A stretch of 64,000 nucleotides of DNA from NCBI RefSeq assembly GCF_028688795.1, contig NZ_JAQTXM010000010.1, positions 75,427 through 139,426 of the forward strand. The letters run 5' to 3'. Shown piece after piece: positions 1 through 9,519 of the stretch. This DNA is from Rhodoferax sp. (GTDB lineage Bacteria > Pseudomonadota > Gammaproteobacteria > Burkholderiales > Burkholderiaceae_C). Position 1 is the stretch's first letter; each line of letters starts with the position of its first letter. Under the pieces are notes generated by a model, which saw nothing but the letters and a program-made list of their open reading frames with translations, was not told the origin of the DNA and did not search any database. Position numbers and translations under genes: made by a program.

Positions 1-1136
1 ACGTTTTCCAACTTCCGGGCATAGTCGGTCGAGCGTCTTGCGTATTCGTAGATCACATCCTTCTCTGGCGCCGAGTCGGTTAATTTGCGCTCCAGTTCCG
101 CAATTTTTGACAATTGCTGCCCATAGACGAAAGGCGCCAATGGGTTACCCAATTGTTTGTAAGCCAGCCAAGACACTGGGATCAAAAAAGCCAGAATGAG
201 TACCACATATTGGGTCACCTGTGTCCACGTTACAGCGCGCATGCCGCCCAAAAATGAGCAGACCAACACACCGCCCAAACCCAGCAAGATGCCTATCTCA
301 AATTGCACACCTGTCAAGCGGGATGTAATTAGCCCTACACCGTAAATTTGGGCCACCACATACGTAAAAGAACACAACACAGCAGACCACGCCGCAATGA
401 TGCGGGGCCAACGTCCACCGTAGCGCACGCCAAAGAAATCAGGTACGGTGTACAAATTCATCTTGCGTAGGTGGGGTGCCACCAACAAGGCTAACAGGCA
501 AAACCCGCCGGTCCAACCCAACACATAGACCAAGCCACCGGGCTGAGACCCAGAGCCGGAAAAGCCTTGCAAGTAAAGTCCACCCGCCATGCTGATGAAC
601 GAGGCCGCACTCATCCAGTCCGCAGCAACTGCCATGCCGTTGTACATGGCAGGAATACGTCGTCCAGCCACATAATATTCCGAGGCCTTTGAAGTGCGAC
701 CAAAAATACCCACGAGCGCGTAAAAAAATACAGTGGCAAAAAGAAAAATGGCGCCAACCCAGATCCGTCGTAAACCCGACTGCTCAGCGAGTGTGAGTGC
801 GCCTAGAAATAACAAAAATACCACCAAAAACAAGGCAAACCGCTTGTGAATGCGCATGGCGTAACGGGCATACGCAGCATCCGGGGCCGCACTGGCGCGC
901 TCGTTACGGTTGGCAAACCAGGCAAACAAGGCCACGATCAGAATAAAAACAAAAACGCTTCCCTGCGCCGCAAACCAATACGCCAACGGCCAGCCGGCGA
1001 CGACCTGTTGCAGATCATGGGCAAAGAAAACGATGCCAAAAGACGCAACAAACCAGCAAAACAAAAGCCAACCTCGCAAGCTTGAGACGCTTACAAGAGG
1101 CTGGCTTTGATTCAAAGGCACATCAGGGTTCATCAT
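1..1136 (-). CDS. Sodium:solute symporter with fused DUF4212-like N-terminus (partial)
   Basis: The gene runs off the left edge; about 378 N-terminal codons are present. Residues 20-85 resemble DUF4212, the small two-helix protein usually encoded as a separate gene before VC_2705-type symporters (WFVASFGIVFFAHDL, WFAAQGSVFVFI). A second helical pair follows, and the SSS core begins near residue 153 with EYYVAGRRIP, then AADWMSAASFISMAGG and GGMRAVTWTQVTQY. The inferred role is Na+-coupled uptake of a small organic acid such as acetate across the inner membrane; the substrate cannot be read from sequence. Start at 1136; the next codon is also ATG. The C-terminal half lies outside the window. 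Confidence 0.85.
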   Translation of the reverse strand, partial: MMNPDVPLNQSQPLVSVSSLRGWLLFCWFVASFGIVFFAHDLQQVVAGWPLAYWFAAQGSVFVFILIVALFAWFANRNERASAAPDAAYARYAMRIHKRFALFLVVFLLFLGALTLAEQSGLRRIWVGAIFLFATVFFYALVGIFGRTSKASEYYVAGRRIPAMYNGMAVAADWMSAASFISMAGGLYLQGFSGSGSQPGGLVYVLGWTGGFCLLALLVAPHLRKMNLYTVPDFFGVRYGGRWPRIIAAWSAVLCSFTYVVAQIYGVGLITSRLTGVQFEIGILLGLGGVLVCSFLGGMRAVTWTQVTQYVVLILAFLIPVSWLAYKQLGNPLAPFVYGQQLSKIAELERKLTDSAPEKDVIYEYARRSTDYARKLEN

Positions 1137-1181
1137 CGAAAGATGATGGCACCTGCCGGTGCCATGTGTTGTAGGTGTTTT

Positions 1182-3575
1182 CTATGGCTTGGCAAGGTTT
1201 TGCCAAGTTGCCATCACCGTATCTGGGTTCAAGGAGATGGACGAAATGCCTTCCTTCATGAGCCACTTGGCAAAGTCAGGGTGGTCGCTGGGGCCTTGGC
1301 CACAAATACCAATATATTTGCCCTCTGCGAGGCAGGCACTAATGGCCTGGCTGATCAAGGTCGTCACGGCTGGGTCACGCTCATCAAAGTCTTTGGCAAG
1401 CACTTCCAGCCCAGAATCACGGTCCAGACCCAATGTGAGCTGGGTCAGGTCATTAGAACCAATCGAGAAGCCGTCAAAATACTGCAAGAAGTCTTTCGCC
1501 AAAATAGCGTTGCTGGGAATCTCGCACATCATGATCAATTTCAAATCGTTCTCACCGCGCTTCAAACCTTGCGCAGCCAACAACTCGGTCACCTTTTTCG
1601 CTTGGCCAAGTGTGCGAACAAAAGGCACCATGACCTGCACGTTGGTCAAGCCCATGTCATGACGTACTCGTTTAAGGGCCTCACACTCCATTGCAAAAGC
1701 TTCACCAAAATCTGCGCTGATGTACCGTGCGGCACCCCGGAAACCCAACATTGGGTTTTCTTCTTCAGGCTCATAGCGGCTGCCACCAATAAGCTTGCGG
1801 TACTCATTGCTCTTGAAATCAGACAAACGAACAATGACTGGCTTCGGCCAGAACGCAGCAGCAATGGTGGCCACGCCTTCAGCGACGCGGTCCACATAAA
1901 AGGCACGCGGTGACGCGTGGCCCCTAGCTACAGATTCAACCGCCTTTTTCAAATCGGCGTCCACATTCGGGTAATCCAAAATGGCTTTGGGGTGCACACC
2001 AATGTTGTTGTTGATGATGAACTCAAGCCGTGCAAGACCCACCCCCGCGTTTGGCAATTGGCAGAAATCAAATGCCAGCTGAGGATTGCCCACATTCATC
2101 ATGATCTTGACGTCAATATCAGGCATCTGACCACGCTGCACTTCAGATACTTCGGTTTCAATCAGGCCGTCGTAAATGAAACCAGTGTCACCTTCGGCGC
2201 AGCTGACCGTCACCAGCATGCCATCTTTGAGCACCGAGTCAGCATGCCCGCAACCCACCACGGCAGGAATGCCCAACTCGCGCGCGATGATGGCCGCATG
2301 GCAGGTGCGCCCGCCACGGTTGGTCACGATGGCCGAGGCACGCTTCATCACTGGCTCCCAATTCGGGTCAGTCATGTCAGTAACGAGGACATCACCCGGT
2401 TGCACGCGGTCCATCTCACTCAGGTTGTGAACCACTTTGACCGGTCCCGTGCCAATTTTTTGACCAATAGCGCGGCCTTCAACCAGTACCGTGCCTTTGC
2501 CCTTGAGTTTGTAACGGTGCTCGGCCTTGCCTGCAGCCTGACTCTTAACAGTCTCGGGGCGGGCCTGCAAAATATACAACTCACCATCCAGACCATCCTT
2601 GCCCCATTCAATGTCCATTGGACGGCCATAATGATCTTCGATAACCAGCGCATAGGCTGCTAACTTTTGCACATCGGCATCCGAGAGCGAGTAGCGATTG
2701 CGAAGCTCTATAGGCACGTCCGTGGTCTTAACTAGATGGCCAGTCGCCGCCTTTTCCTCGGGCGTGGAGAACTGCATCTGGATCAATTTGGAGCCCAGAT
2801 TGCGACGAATCAGCGCAAGGTTACCGGCCTTGAGCATGGGCTTGTGCACATAAAACTCATCAGGATTGACGGCGCCTTGAACTACCGTCTCACCCAGGCC
2901 ATAGCTTGACGTGATGAACACCACCTGGTCAAAACCAGATTCGGTATCAAGCGTGAACATCACCCCTGCAGCCCCTAGATCGGAACGCACCATGCGTTGA
3001 ATACCAGCGCTAAGTGCGACATGCTCATGGGCAAAACCCTTGTGCACCCGATAACTGATGGCACGGTCGTTGTAGAGTGAGGCAAACACTTCGCGAATCT
3101 TGTGCAATACGGCCTCTATACCGGTGACGTTCAAAAAGGTCTCTTGCTGTCCGGCAAACGAGGCGTCCGGCAAATCTTCAGCTGTGGCCGATGAGCGCAC
3201 CGCAAAGGACGCTTTGTCGCTGCCGCCTGACAGAGTTTCAAACGCTAGACGAATTTCCTTCTCGACCTCAGCAGGAAACGGCTGCGATTCCACCATGGCA
3301 CGAATCTCAGCGCCAACCACGGCAAGCGCATTCACGTCGTCGGTGTCAAGAGCGCTCAGACGAGCGTTGATCTTGCTAGTCAAATCGCCAAAGGACAGGA
3401 ACTCCCGGAAGGCATGGGCCGTGGTCGCAAAACCGGTCGGCACCTTCACGCCCGTGGGCAAATTCGAAATCATTTCACCCAAGCTGGCATTTTTGCCACC
3501 AACCGAATCAACGTCGGTCATTCTCAACTGTTCAAAAGGGACGACCAGTGCGGTCGGTGCAAAAAGTGCTGACAT
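1182..3575 (-). CDS. ppsA: Phosphoenolpyruvate synthase
   Basis: Converts pyruvate, ATP and water to PEP, AMP and phosphate, the entry to gluconeogenesis from C3 compounds. At 797 residues the length is normal. The N-terminal PEP/pyruvate-binding domain carries [11 protein letters not shown] near residue 25 and [20 protein letters not shown] near 124. The swivelling domain has the phosphohistidine motif [20 protein letters not shown] (His about 426). The C-terminal TIM-barrel domain ends with [17 protein letters not shown], holding the catalytic Cys. It is divergent from ppsR, whose product switches this enzyme on and off, a common arrangement. About 240 bp of shared promoter region separates the two. 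Confidence 0.97.
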   Translation of the reverse strand: MSALFAPTALVVPFEQLRMTDVDSVGGKNASLGEMISNLPTGVKVPTGFATTAHAFREFLSFGDLTSKINARLSALDTDDVNALAVVGAEIRAMVESQPFPAEVEKEIRLAFETLSGGSDKASFAVRSSATAEDLPDASFAGQQETFLNVTGIEAVLHKIREVFASLYNDRAISYRVHKGFAHEHVALSAGIQRMVRSDLGAAGVMFTLDTESGFDQVVFITSSYGLGETVVQGAVNPDEFYVHKPMLKAGNLALIRRNLGSKLIQMQFSTPEEKAATGHLVKTTDVPIELRNRYSLSDADVQKLAAYALVIEDHYGRPMDIEWGKDGLDGELYILQARPETVKSQAAGKAEHRYKLKGKGTVLVEGRAIGQKIGTGPVKVVHNLSEMDRVQPGDVLVTDMTDPNWEPVMKRASAIVTNRGGRTCHAAIIARELGIPAVVGCGHADSVLKDGMLVTVSCAEGDTGFIYDGLIETEVSEVQRGQMPDIDVKIMMNVGNPQLAFDFCQLPNAGVGLARLEFIINNNIGVHPKAILDYPNVDADLKKAVESVARGHASPRAFYVDRVAEGVATIAAAFWPKPVIVRLSDFKSNEYRKLIGGSRYEPEEENPMLGFRGAARYISADFGEAFAMECEALKRVRHDMGLTNVQVMVPFVRTLGQAKKVTELLAAQGLKRGENDLKLIMMCEIPSNAILAKDFLQYFDGFSIGSNDLTQLTLGLDRDSGLEVLAKDFDERDPAVTTLISQAISACLAEGKYIGICGQGPSDHPDFAKWLMKEGISSISLNPDTVMATWQNLAKP

Positions 3576-3817
3576 GGGAAAACTCCAGAAGTTAAAAAAC
3601 CTGCATCAATAACAAGCCCAATCAGCGGCATGCCATCGCAGCGTACACCCGCTCACTTTTTAGTTGTGTTGTTGAATCGGTTTTGCGCTTGAAAATTGGT
3701 TGGATAATGATTATTGTAGGCGTTGACTGAGCCTGCAATTTGACACCCATAGCCACCAAGGAAGTCGCCGATCTGCTCGCAGTCACAGCTTCTTCACGAA
3801 CCAACCTGAGCTTCTTC

Positions 3818-4639
3818 ATGCCCAATCGCACAGTTTTTTTTGTTTCAGACGGTACCGGTATTACTGCCGAAACATTTGGTGGCGCCATCCTGGCCCAATT
3901 TGAGGTCAATTTGCACTGCGTCCGCTTGCCGTTTGTTGATACAGTTGACAAAGCACACCAAACTGTTCGCCAGATCAACCAAGCCGGTGCTCACGACAAC
4001 AAGCGCCCCATTGTGTTCACCACTTTGGCCAACGAAGATGTGTTCAGGGTGATCAGCGAGGGCTGCGAAGGCATGCTGATGGACATGTTTGGCACCTTCG
4101 TCAACCCGCTTGAAACAGAGTTGGGCATCAAGTCCAACCACCGCATTGGCCGTTTCAGTGACGCCAGCAAGAGCAAGCAGTACCAGTCTCGCATTGACGC
4201 CATCAATTTCTCGCTGGACCACGATGACGGTCAGTCCCATCGCGACCTGGCCAGCTCCGACGTAATCCTGGTCGGCGTGAGCCGTAGCGGCAAGACACCC
4301 ACCTCACTCTATTTGGCCATGCAGTATGGCCTGAAGGCCTCCAACTACCCACTGATCCCCGAGGATTTTGAACGCCAGGACTTGCCGCCGGCGCTCAAAC
4401 CACACCAAAAGAAACTTTTTGGCTTGACCATCCTGCCGGAGCGTTTGAGTGAGATCCGCAACGAGCGCCGTCCCAACTCCAAATACGCATCCATCGAAAA
4501 TTGCCGTCATGAGGTGCGTGAGGCAGAGGCCATGATGCGACGCTCCGGGATTCGCTGGCTATCAACCACCACCAAGTCCATTGAAGAAATCTCGACCACG
4601 ATTCTTCAGGAACTCCGCCCTGAGCGGCTGGCTTACTGA
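3818..4639 (+). CDS. ppsR: PEP synthase regulatory protein (kinase/pyrophosphorylase, DUF299)
   Basis: Bifunctional regulator: it uses ADP to phosphorylate and inactivate PEP synthase, and phosphate to reactivate it. The 273-residue product starts MPNRTVFFVSDGTGITAET, typical of the family. The P-loop GVSRSGKTPTS lies at about residues 153-163, followed by LYLAMQYGLKASNYPL. The frame is open for 26 codons upstream, but the ATG at 3818 matches the family N-terminus. Its position head to head with ppsA supports the assignment. Confidence 0.95.
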   Translation: MPNRTVFFVSDGTGITAETFGGAILAQFEVNLHCVRLPFVDTVDKAHQTVRQINQAGAHDNKRPIVFTTLANEDVFRVISEGCEGMLMDMFGTFVNPLETELGIKSNHRIGRFSDASKSKQYQSRIDAINFSLDHDDGQSHRDLASSDVILVGVSRSGKTPTSLYLAMQYGLKASNYPLIPEDFERQDLPPALKPHQKKLFGLTILPERLSEIRNERRPNSKYASIENCRHEVREAEAMMRRSGIRWLSTTTKSIEEISTTILQELRPERLAY

Positions 4640-4648
4640 GCATTTGAT

Positions 4649-5383
4649 TTGGGGCAGACAAGCACTGAGGGCAGGCGCGGCGTGCATCGCATCTTTTACA
4701 TCGGATTTGGTGTGGTTTGCCTGCATGCCGCAATCCTTTGGCGCATACCGATTGACTCAGAACCAATCATCGTGACGGCTCCGGTTTTTATGCTTCAGAT
4801 GATGCCCACGGTACCAACACCACTGCCAGTCAGCACCCCGACAACGACCCCAGCAACTGCGGCAAAAGCGCCCAATCGCCAAAAGAATTCCAATCTTCGT
4901 CCGGAAAGATCCGTTTCACCCAAACCACAAGAGAACGTGCAGGTTGGCGACAGGCCACGATCAGCCCCCGACAAAGCCGAAAGCCAGTCAACCACGTCAG
5001 GTTCACATGTGACTCCAAGCTTGCCCACCCAGTCTGCACCGGGTAAGACCGAAACGGGTTTAGCACAAACTGGCCCAGCCATTTCTGCGCTTCCTCCCAG
5101 CCTTCAATTGCCATCGAGCGCTGCCGACTACCTGAACAACCCGGCACCGGTCTATCCAGCGATCAGTCAACGTTTGGGCGAACAGGGAAAAGTCGTGCTT
5201 CGGGTCTTAATCACAAAAGACGGCAGCGCGCGCCAGGCTGAAATTCAAGAGTCAAGCGGATTTGACCGACTCGATCAGGCCGCTTTGCGAGCGGTGATGG
5301 GCTGGCGCTATGTGCCCGGACGTCGCGCAGGCGTTCCGCAAGACATGTGGTTCAATGTGCCCATCAACTTCGCTCTCAAATAG
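4649..5383 (+). CDS. TonB-family energy transducer-like protein
   Basis: The 244-residue protein has the layout of TonB: a single N-terminal membrane helix (about residues 15-32), a long Pro/Thr/Ser/Gln-rich periplasmic linker (about 45-150), and a C-terminal TonB domain containing YPAISQRLGEQGKVVLRV, AEIQESSGFDRLDQAALRAV and WRYVPGRRAGVPQDMWFNVP. Such proteins couple inner-membrane proton motive force to outer-membrane receptors. No exbB/exbD or receptor gene is adjacent, so it may serve receptors elsewhere. The start is uncertain: TTG at 4649, or GTG at 4682, which has GAGG about 11 bases upstream. It lies 10 bp after ppsR and may be cotranscribed. Confidence 0.8.
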   Translation: MGQTSTEGRRGVHRIFYIGFGVVCLHAAILWRIPIDSEPIIVTAPVFMLQMMPTVPTPLPVSTPTTTPATAAKAPNRQKNSNLRPERSVSPKPQENVQVGDRPRSAPDKAESQSTTSGSHVTPSLPTQSAPGKTETGLAQTGPAISALPPSLQLPSSAADYLNNPAPVYPAISQRLGEQGKVVLRVLITKDGSARQAEIQESSGFDRLDQAALRAVMGWRYVPGRRAGVPQDMWFNVPINFALK

Positions 5384-5391
5384 AAGCCAGT

Positions 5392-5799
5392 TCAAAGCCC
5401 CAGCGCGGCAATCCCGGCGCGGGCAATCTGCGCATCTTCAGTAGATTTCACGCCGCTCACACCAACGGCACCCAGGCATTGACCATCCTTGAGGATGGGA
5501 ACACCACCTTCGAGCATGCCGGAGATGCCTGGCGCGCTGAGAAAAGAACTACGGCCGCCGTTAATAACGTCTTCATAGACCTTACTCTCCCGACGACCCA
5601 ACGCAGCCGTATGGGCTTTGGCTGGTGCAATGTGCGCAGAAATAGCGGGAGCGCCATCAAGCCGCTGCAGCCAGAGCAAATGCCCCCCGTCGTCCACCAC
5701 TGCAATGGTGACGGCCCAATTGTTTTGAGTGGCGCAGGCCTCTGCGGCTTGTGCTATTTTCTTGACGTCAGACAGTTCCAGAACCGGTTTGTGTTGCAT
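5392..5799 (-). CDS. GlcG/HbpS-family (DUF336) haem-degrading-like protein
   Basis: A 135-residue single-domain protein of the GlcG/HbpS family, with VTIAVVDDGGHLLWLQRLDGA near the start and GGVPILKDGQCLGAVGVSG near the end. Family members have been linked to haem or cobalamin-type ligands and to glycolate loci, but enzymatic roles are poorly defined. The chosen ATG at 5799 gives the usual family length; an open frame continues upstream without family similarity. It is convergent with the TonB-like gene, 8 bp away. Function here cannot be deduced. Confidence 0.85.
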   Translation of the reverse strand: MQHKPVLELSDVKKIAQAAEACATQNNWAVTIAVVDDGGHLLWLQRLDGAPAISAHIAPAKAHTAALGRRESKVYEDVINGGRSSFLSAPGISGMLEGGVPILKDGQCLGAVGVSGVKSTEDAQIARAGIAALGL

Positions 5800-5984
5800 C
5801 GCATTGAGCCTAAAAAAAGTGAAGTTGAGAGCATAACGCGCCGACCCACGCCCAATGGCTCCAAAGCGGTTACAAGTATCCTCACAATTAGTAGGAGCCG
5901 GCCAAGTGGGGTTTCTTGACGAATGTCTATTCGCCCTAAAATCGCGATCACTGATCAATTAACCCCTGCAAAAGGAGTCAAACA

Positions 5985-6680
5985 ATGACCAATCGAATTC
6001 AATCCATTAACCCAGGCTATGGTTCTGGCGCAATGATGCAAGAGCGCAACAAGGTTCTGCGCAACACCTACTGGTTACTGGCCATGAGTTTGGTGCCCAC
6101 CGTGCTGGGCGCTTGGCTTGGCGTGGCAACTGGCATCACGCAGTCCTTGTCAGGCGGTATTGGCCTGGTTGTTTTTCTGGGCGGCGCGTTCGGGTTCATG
6201 TACGCCATTGAAAAGACCAAGAATTCGGCCGCTGGCGTGCCGGTGTTGCTGGGATTCACCTTTTTCATGGGCTTGATGCTCTCGCGCATGATCGCGATGG
6301 TGTTGGGTTTCAAAAATGGCCCCGACCTGATCATGACGGCATTCGGCGGCACCGCTGGCGTGTTCCTTGTCATGGCGAGCCTGTCCAGCGTCATCAAACG
6401 TGACTTGTCTGGCATGGGTAAGTGGTTGTTTGTGGGTGCACTGGCTATTGTTGTGGGTGGCGTGATCAACGTTTTTGTGGGCTCTACCGCGGGCATGATG
6501 GCTATTTCGGTGGCCGCCATCGGCGTTTTCAGCGCTTACATGCTGTATGACCTGAAACGCATCGTGGACGGTGGTGAAACCAACTACATCAGCGCCACCT
6601 TGGCCCTGTATCTTGACATCATCAATGTGTTCCAGAGCCTGCTGGCTTTGCTGGGCATTTTTGGCGGCGAACGCGATTGA
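5985..6680 (+). CDS. BAX inhibitor-1 / YccA family membrane protein
   Basis: A 231-residue, seven-helix inner-membrane protein of the BI-1/YccA family. In E. coli, YccA is a substrate and modulator of the FtsH protease; other members act as pH-sensitive calcium leak channels. Features include NTYWLLAMSLVPTVLGAWLG at the first helix, the conserved run SAYMLYDLKRIVDGGETNYI near residue 183, and the C-terminal YLDIINVFQSLLALLGIFGG. A strong ribosome-binding site (AAAGGAG) lies 8 bases before the ATG. A rho-independent terminator follows 20 bp after the stop, so it looks like a single-gene unit. Confidence 0.93.
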   Translation: MTNRIQSINPGYGSGAMMQERNKVLRNTYWLLAMSLVPTVLGAWLGVATGITQSLSGGIGLVVFLGGAFGFMYAIEKTKNSAAGVPVLLGFTFFMGLMLSRMIAMVLGFKNGPDLIMTAFGGTAGVFLVMASLSSVIKRDLSGMGKWLFVGALAIVVGGVINVFVGSTAGMMAISVAAIGVFSAYMLYDLKRIVDGGETNYISATLALYLDIINVFQSLLALLGIFGGERD

Positions 6681-6700
6681 GGGTTTACCTCAATCCTTTG

Positions 6701-6726
6701 AAAAAGGGCCCTAATGGGCCTTTTTT
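6701..6726 (+). terminator. Rho-independent terminator after the BI-1 gene
   Basis: A GC-rich stem (GGCCC / GGGCC with a TAAT loop) is flanked by A5 on the left and T6 on the right, 20 bp past the BI-1 stop codon. Confidence 0.8.
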
Positions 6727-6791
6727 CTTGCATCAGACAGCCGTTGTTTCAAGCTCATAATTTGCCTGTCGGTTTTACCAGAATCCCTACC

Positions 6792-7148
6792 ATGCCCATG
6801 TCCAAACGCCTGCTGATTGTTCTTGCAGCCCTGCTGCTGTCAGCCTGCGACTTGTTAGGCTTGGGGCCAGACCCCAGAATTGCGCAAAAAGAAGCAGATG
6901 CTAAGGCTATTGGCGGTGCGTGTCGGCACGGCCTGCGCAGCATTGAAGACTGCTACACCCTGAACAAGGGCATTGCCAAGGCAGCTATCTTTACTGGCTG
7001 GCGCGAAATGGACGAGTACATGCGCGAAAACAAGATTGAAGGCATTCGCGCAGAAATTCAACCCCAGCCTCCGGCAACTGCACCGACTGCCCCAGTTGAA
7101 GAAGTCATTCAGGAAGCCAAGCCCAAGGCCAAAGCTGCTGCGCATTAG
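6792..7148 (+). CDS. Small conserved lipoprotein
   Basis: The 118-residue product begins MPMSKRLLIVLAALLLSAC, a lipoprotein signal with lipobox LLSAC (acylated Cys about residue 19). The mature part has three further cysteines within RHGLRSIEDCYTLN and its surroundings, an amphipathic region (WREMDEYMRENKIEGIRAEI), and an Ala/Pro/Lys-rich tail. It is likely anchored in the inner or outer membrane. I do not recognise a named family beyond a Burkholderiales lipoprotein of unknown function. The preceding terminator implies its own promoter. Confidence 0.75.
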   Translation: MPMSKRLLIVLAALLLSACDLLGLGPDPRIAQKEADAKAIGGACRHGLRSIEDCYTLNKGIAKAAIFTGWREMDEYMRENKIEGIRAEIQPQPPATAPTAPVEEVIQEAKPKAKAAAH

Positions 7149-7183
7149 CGCTGGCTGCCGAATCATGCGGCGCCGACGCGCGT

Positions 7184-8626
7184 TTACGACGCGAGTTCAA
7201 ACACCGCCATGCTCTCCACATGCGCAGTGTGGGGAAACATGTTGATGACACCCGCGGCCGTGCAACGGTAACCCGCCTGGTGCACTAACAGGCCTGCGTC
7301 CCTGGCCAAGGTGGCCGGATTACAACTGACATACACAATGCGTTGGGGAGGTGTCCAATTTAGGGCGCCTGGCGTTGCAGGATGGTCCGCAAGCCCAAGC
7401 TTTTGCTGATGCAGATCTGCCAACGCCCCTACCAGCGCAAACGCCCCTTCACGCGGCGGGTCGACCAGCCACTTGTCAGACACACCGTCCTGAATGAGCA
7501 CATCGGGCGTCATTTCAAACAAATTTCTCGCTACAAAATAAGTAGCTGCTAGCGCTTTACTCATAAGGGCTACAGCCTTATTTTTCATATAATTTTCACG
7601 CGAACGAGCTACCAGCGCCTCGCTGCCTTCAATACCCAGCACCTCACGCGCCTGCGTCGCAATAGGCAAGGTGAAGTTGCCAAGACCACAAAACCAGTCA
7701 ATCACCCGTTCATGCGGCTTGGCGTCTAGCAAGCGAAGTGCCCGCGACACCAGCACGCGGTTGATCTGCGGGTTCACCTGTGTGAAATCGGTCGGCTTGA
7801 ACGGCATGCGAATACCAAACTCTGGCAATGCGTAGCCAAGTTCTTCGCCGCCTTCATCGAGCAAACAGACCGTCTCTGGCCCTTTGGACTGCAACCACCA
7901 TTGCACACTTGGATTCTCCAGGGCAAAGGTTCGCAGGCGCGCCAAATCAGCAGCACTGAGGGGCTCAAGGTGGCGCAGCACCAGCGCTGTCACCTCGTCA
8001 CCACACGCCAACTCAATCTGCGGACAAGTTTCAACCGCTTCCAGCGACGCAATCAACGCCCGTAACGGCATCAACATGGCACTGACAAACGGCGGCAACA
8101 CCGGGCACACCTTCATGTCGGCCACATAGCGACTTTTGCGCTCATGAAAGCCGACCAACACTTCGCCCTTTTTACGCACAAAACGCACCGACAAGCGTGC
8201 CCGATAGCGATAGCCCCATGACGGGCCTTCGATGGGGCGCAGCATCATCTCGGGCTTGACTTTGCCCAAATGCCACAGACTGTCCTCAAGCGCACGTTGC
8301 TTAACGGCGATCTGTGCGCCGGGGTGCAAATGCTGCATCTTGCAGCCACCACAGGCGCCGATGTGCAGACCAAAATGTGGGCACAGAGGCTCTACGCGCT
8401 GTGAGGACTCACGGTGCACCGCAGTCAGCGTGCCTCGCTCCCAGTTGTGTTTGGTTCGGTTGATGTTGGCGCTAACGTACTCAAATGGCAGCGCACCATC
8501 GATGAACACCACCTTGCCATCAGGCTTGTGAGCCACCCCCTGGGCCTCAAGGTCAAGCGATTCAACAAACAGTGCCTCAGCGGGTACGCCAGCCGGCGTG
8601 GCTGCCTTTTCAGAAGATTCAGTCAT
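7184..8626 (-). CDS. rlmD: 23S rRNA (uracil-1939-C5)-methyltransferase RlmD
   Basis: SAM-dependent enzyme that methylates U1939 of 23S rRNA. At 480 residues it has a TRAM-like N-terminus, the [4Fe-4S] cysteine cluster in [20 protein letters not shown] (Cys 82, 92, 95) plus KVCPV (Cys about 174), the SAM motif [14 protein letters not shown] near 315, [10 protein letters not shown] near 391, and the catalytic loop [11 protein letters not shown] near 437. Oddity: residues about 344-364 ([20 protein letters not shown]) are encoded by a copy of the intergenic repeat found throughout this window, inserted in frame between the SAM-binding core and the ARNLFEM segment. The reading frame is intact, so the enzyme is probably functional. 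Confidence 0.95.
   Translation of the reverse strand: MTESSEKAATPAGVPAEALFVESLDLEAQGVAHKPDGKVVFIDGALPFEYVSANINRTKHNWERGTLTAVHRESSQRVEPLCPHFGLHIGACGGCKMQHLHPGAQIAVKQRALEDSLWHLGKVKPEMMLRPIEGPSWGYRYRARLSVRFVRKKGEVLVGFHERKSRYVADMKVCPVLPPFVSAMLMPLRALIASLEAVETCPQIELACGDEVTALVLRHLEPLSAADLARLRTFALENPSVQWWLQSKGPETVCLLDEGGEELGYALPEFGIRMPFKPTDFTQVNPQINRVLVSRALRLLDAKPHERVIDWFCGLGNFTLPIATQAREVLGIEGSEALVARSRENYMKNKAVALMSKALAATYFVARNLFEMTPDVLIQDGVSDKWLVDPPREGAFALVGALADLHQQKLGLADHPATPGALNWTPPQRIVYVSCNPATLARDAGLLVHQAGYRCTAAGVINMFPHTAHVESMAVFELAS
7536..7597 (+). repeat. Family repeat copy inside rlmD
   Basis: A copy of the window-wide repeat (TAGCTGCTAGCGC, then ATAAGGGCTACAGCC, then an AT-rich end), here lying within the coding region of rlmD and read on the opposite strand as codons about 344-364. 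All other clear copies are intergenic or overlap a stop codon. Confidence 0.8.
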
Positions 8627-8639
8627 TCAATCAGATTTC

Positions 8640-8666
8640 AAAAAAAGCCCGCCATTGTGGTCGGGC
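8640..8666 (-). terminator. Terminator after nlpD
   Basis: On the minus strand, GCCCG and CGGGC arms with an inner GG/CC extension form a hairpin followed by T6, 16 bp past the nlpD stop and just before the rlmD start. It would end the surE-pcm-nlpD transcript. Confidence 0.65.
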
Positions 8667-8681
8667 GGGGCGCAGCACGAG

Positions 8682-9509
8682 TTAACGAACCGGCAGGTAC
8701 TTGGCTGGGTCGACAGGTTTGCCTTGGCGGCGGACCTCAAAATGCAGCTTGACGCGGTCAGCGTCGCTGCTGCCCATTTCAGCAATTTTCTGTCCCTTGA
8801 GCACGGCCTGGTCCTCTTTAACCAACAGCGCACGGTTGTGTGCGTACGCCGTCAAAAAAACGTTGTCGTGCTTGAGAATGATCAAATTGCCATAGCCACG
8901 CAAACCGGCACCGACATAAACCACGCGCCCATCTGCCGCAGCCAACACCGGGTCACCCGCCGCGCCGCCAATATCCAGGCCCTTGTTTTTTACGTCATCA
9001 AAGCCTGCCAGCACCGCACCATTGGCAGGCCATATCCAGTCAATGTCGCCTTCTGCAGCAACAGGCTTGGCGGCGCTGGCCGGTGTACTGGCTGCCACAG
9101 CGGCTGGGCCTGCAACGGTCTCGGTCACCACAGGTTTGCTCACCGGTTTGACCACGACACCTGATTCCACTGGGGGAACGACCCTCAGCACTTGTCCGAC
9201 TTCAATTCGGTTTGGATTCTCAACATTGCTCCAGCGCGCGATGTCTTGCGGGTTCTGACCGTTTTCTATTGCGATACGCCGCAAGGTGTCACCTGGTTTG
9301 ACGGTGTAATACCCAGGCCGACCCGCATTCTCGAAACCCTGAGGCTGCTTTACAGGCGCGACATCAGCACCTACCGCGCCTGTGCCATTGGTGGAAGTTC
9401 GGGCCCGATCCTCGACAGGCGCACGGTTCAAGCTGTTGCTGCTGCAACCTGCCAACATCAGCATCGCTGCGACCAGACACAAACCCAACCATTGATTCAA
9501 TCTATTCAT
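8682..9509 (-). CDS. nlpD: Murein hydrolase activator NlpD (LysM + degenerate M23)
   Basis: Lipoprotein that activates periplasmic amidases during cell division. The start at 9509 (GGGGA upstream) gives 275 residues with signal NRLNQWLGLCLVAAMLMLAG and lipobox LAGC. A LysM domain lies at about 60-105 (YYTVKPGDTLRRIAIENGQN). The C-terminal LytM/M23 domain reads NKGLDIGGAAGDPVLAAADG, GYGNLIILKHDNVFLTAYAH and LHFEVRRQGKPVDPAKYLP. As in E. coli NlpD, the first zinc-ligand His is replaced (NKGLD where active enzymes have H-x3-D), so it should be an activator rather than an enzyme. It is 10 bp downstream of pcm in the classic order surE-pcm-nlpD. Confidence 0.92.
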   Translation of the reverse strand: MNRLNQWLGLCLVAAMLMLAGCSSNSLNRAPVEDRARTSTNGTGAVGADVAPVKQPQGFENAGRPGYYTVKPGDTLRRIAIENGQNPQDIARWSNVENPNRIEVGQVLRVVPPVESGVVVKPVSKPVVTETVAGPAAVAASTPASAAKPVAAEGDIDWIWPANGAVLAGFDDVKNKGLDIGGAAGDPVLAAADGRVVYVGAGLRGYGNLIILKHDNVFLTAYAHNRALLVKEDQAVLKGQKIAEMGSSDADRVKLHFEVRRQGKPVDPAKYLPVR

Positions 9510-9519
9510 GTAATCCCCA

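Noticed and set aside
1107..1913. Long plus-strand frames opposite ppsA
   Set aside because: They mirror the minus-strand ppsA frame and resemble no family; ppsA accounts for the region.
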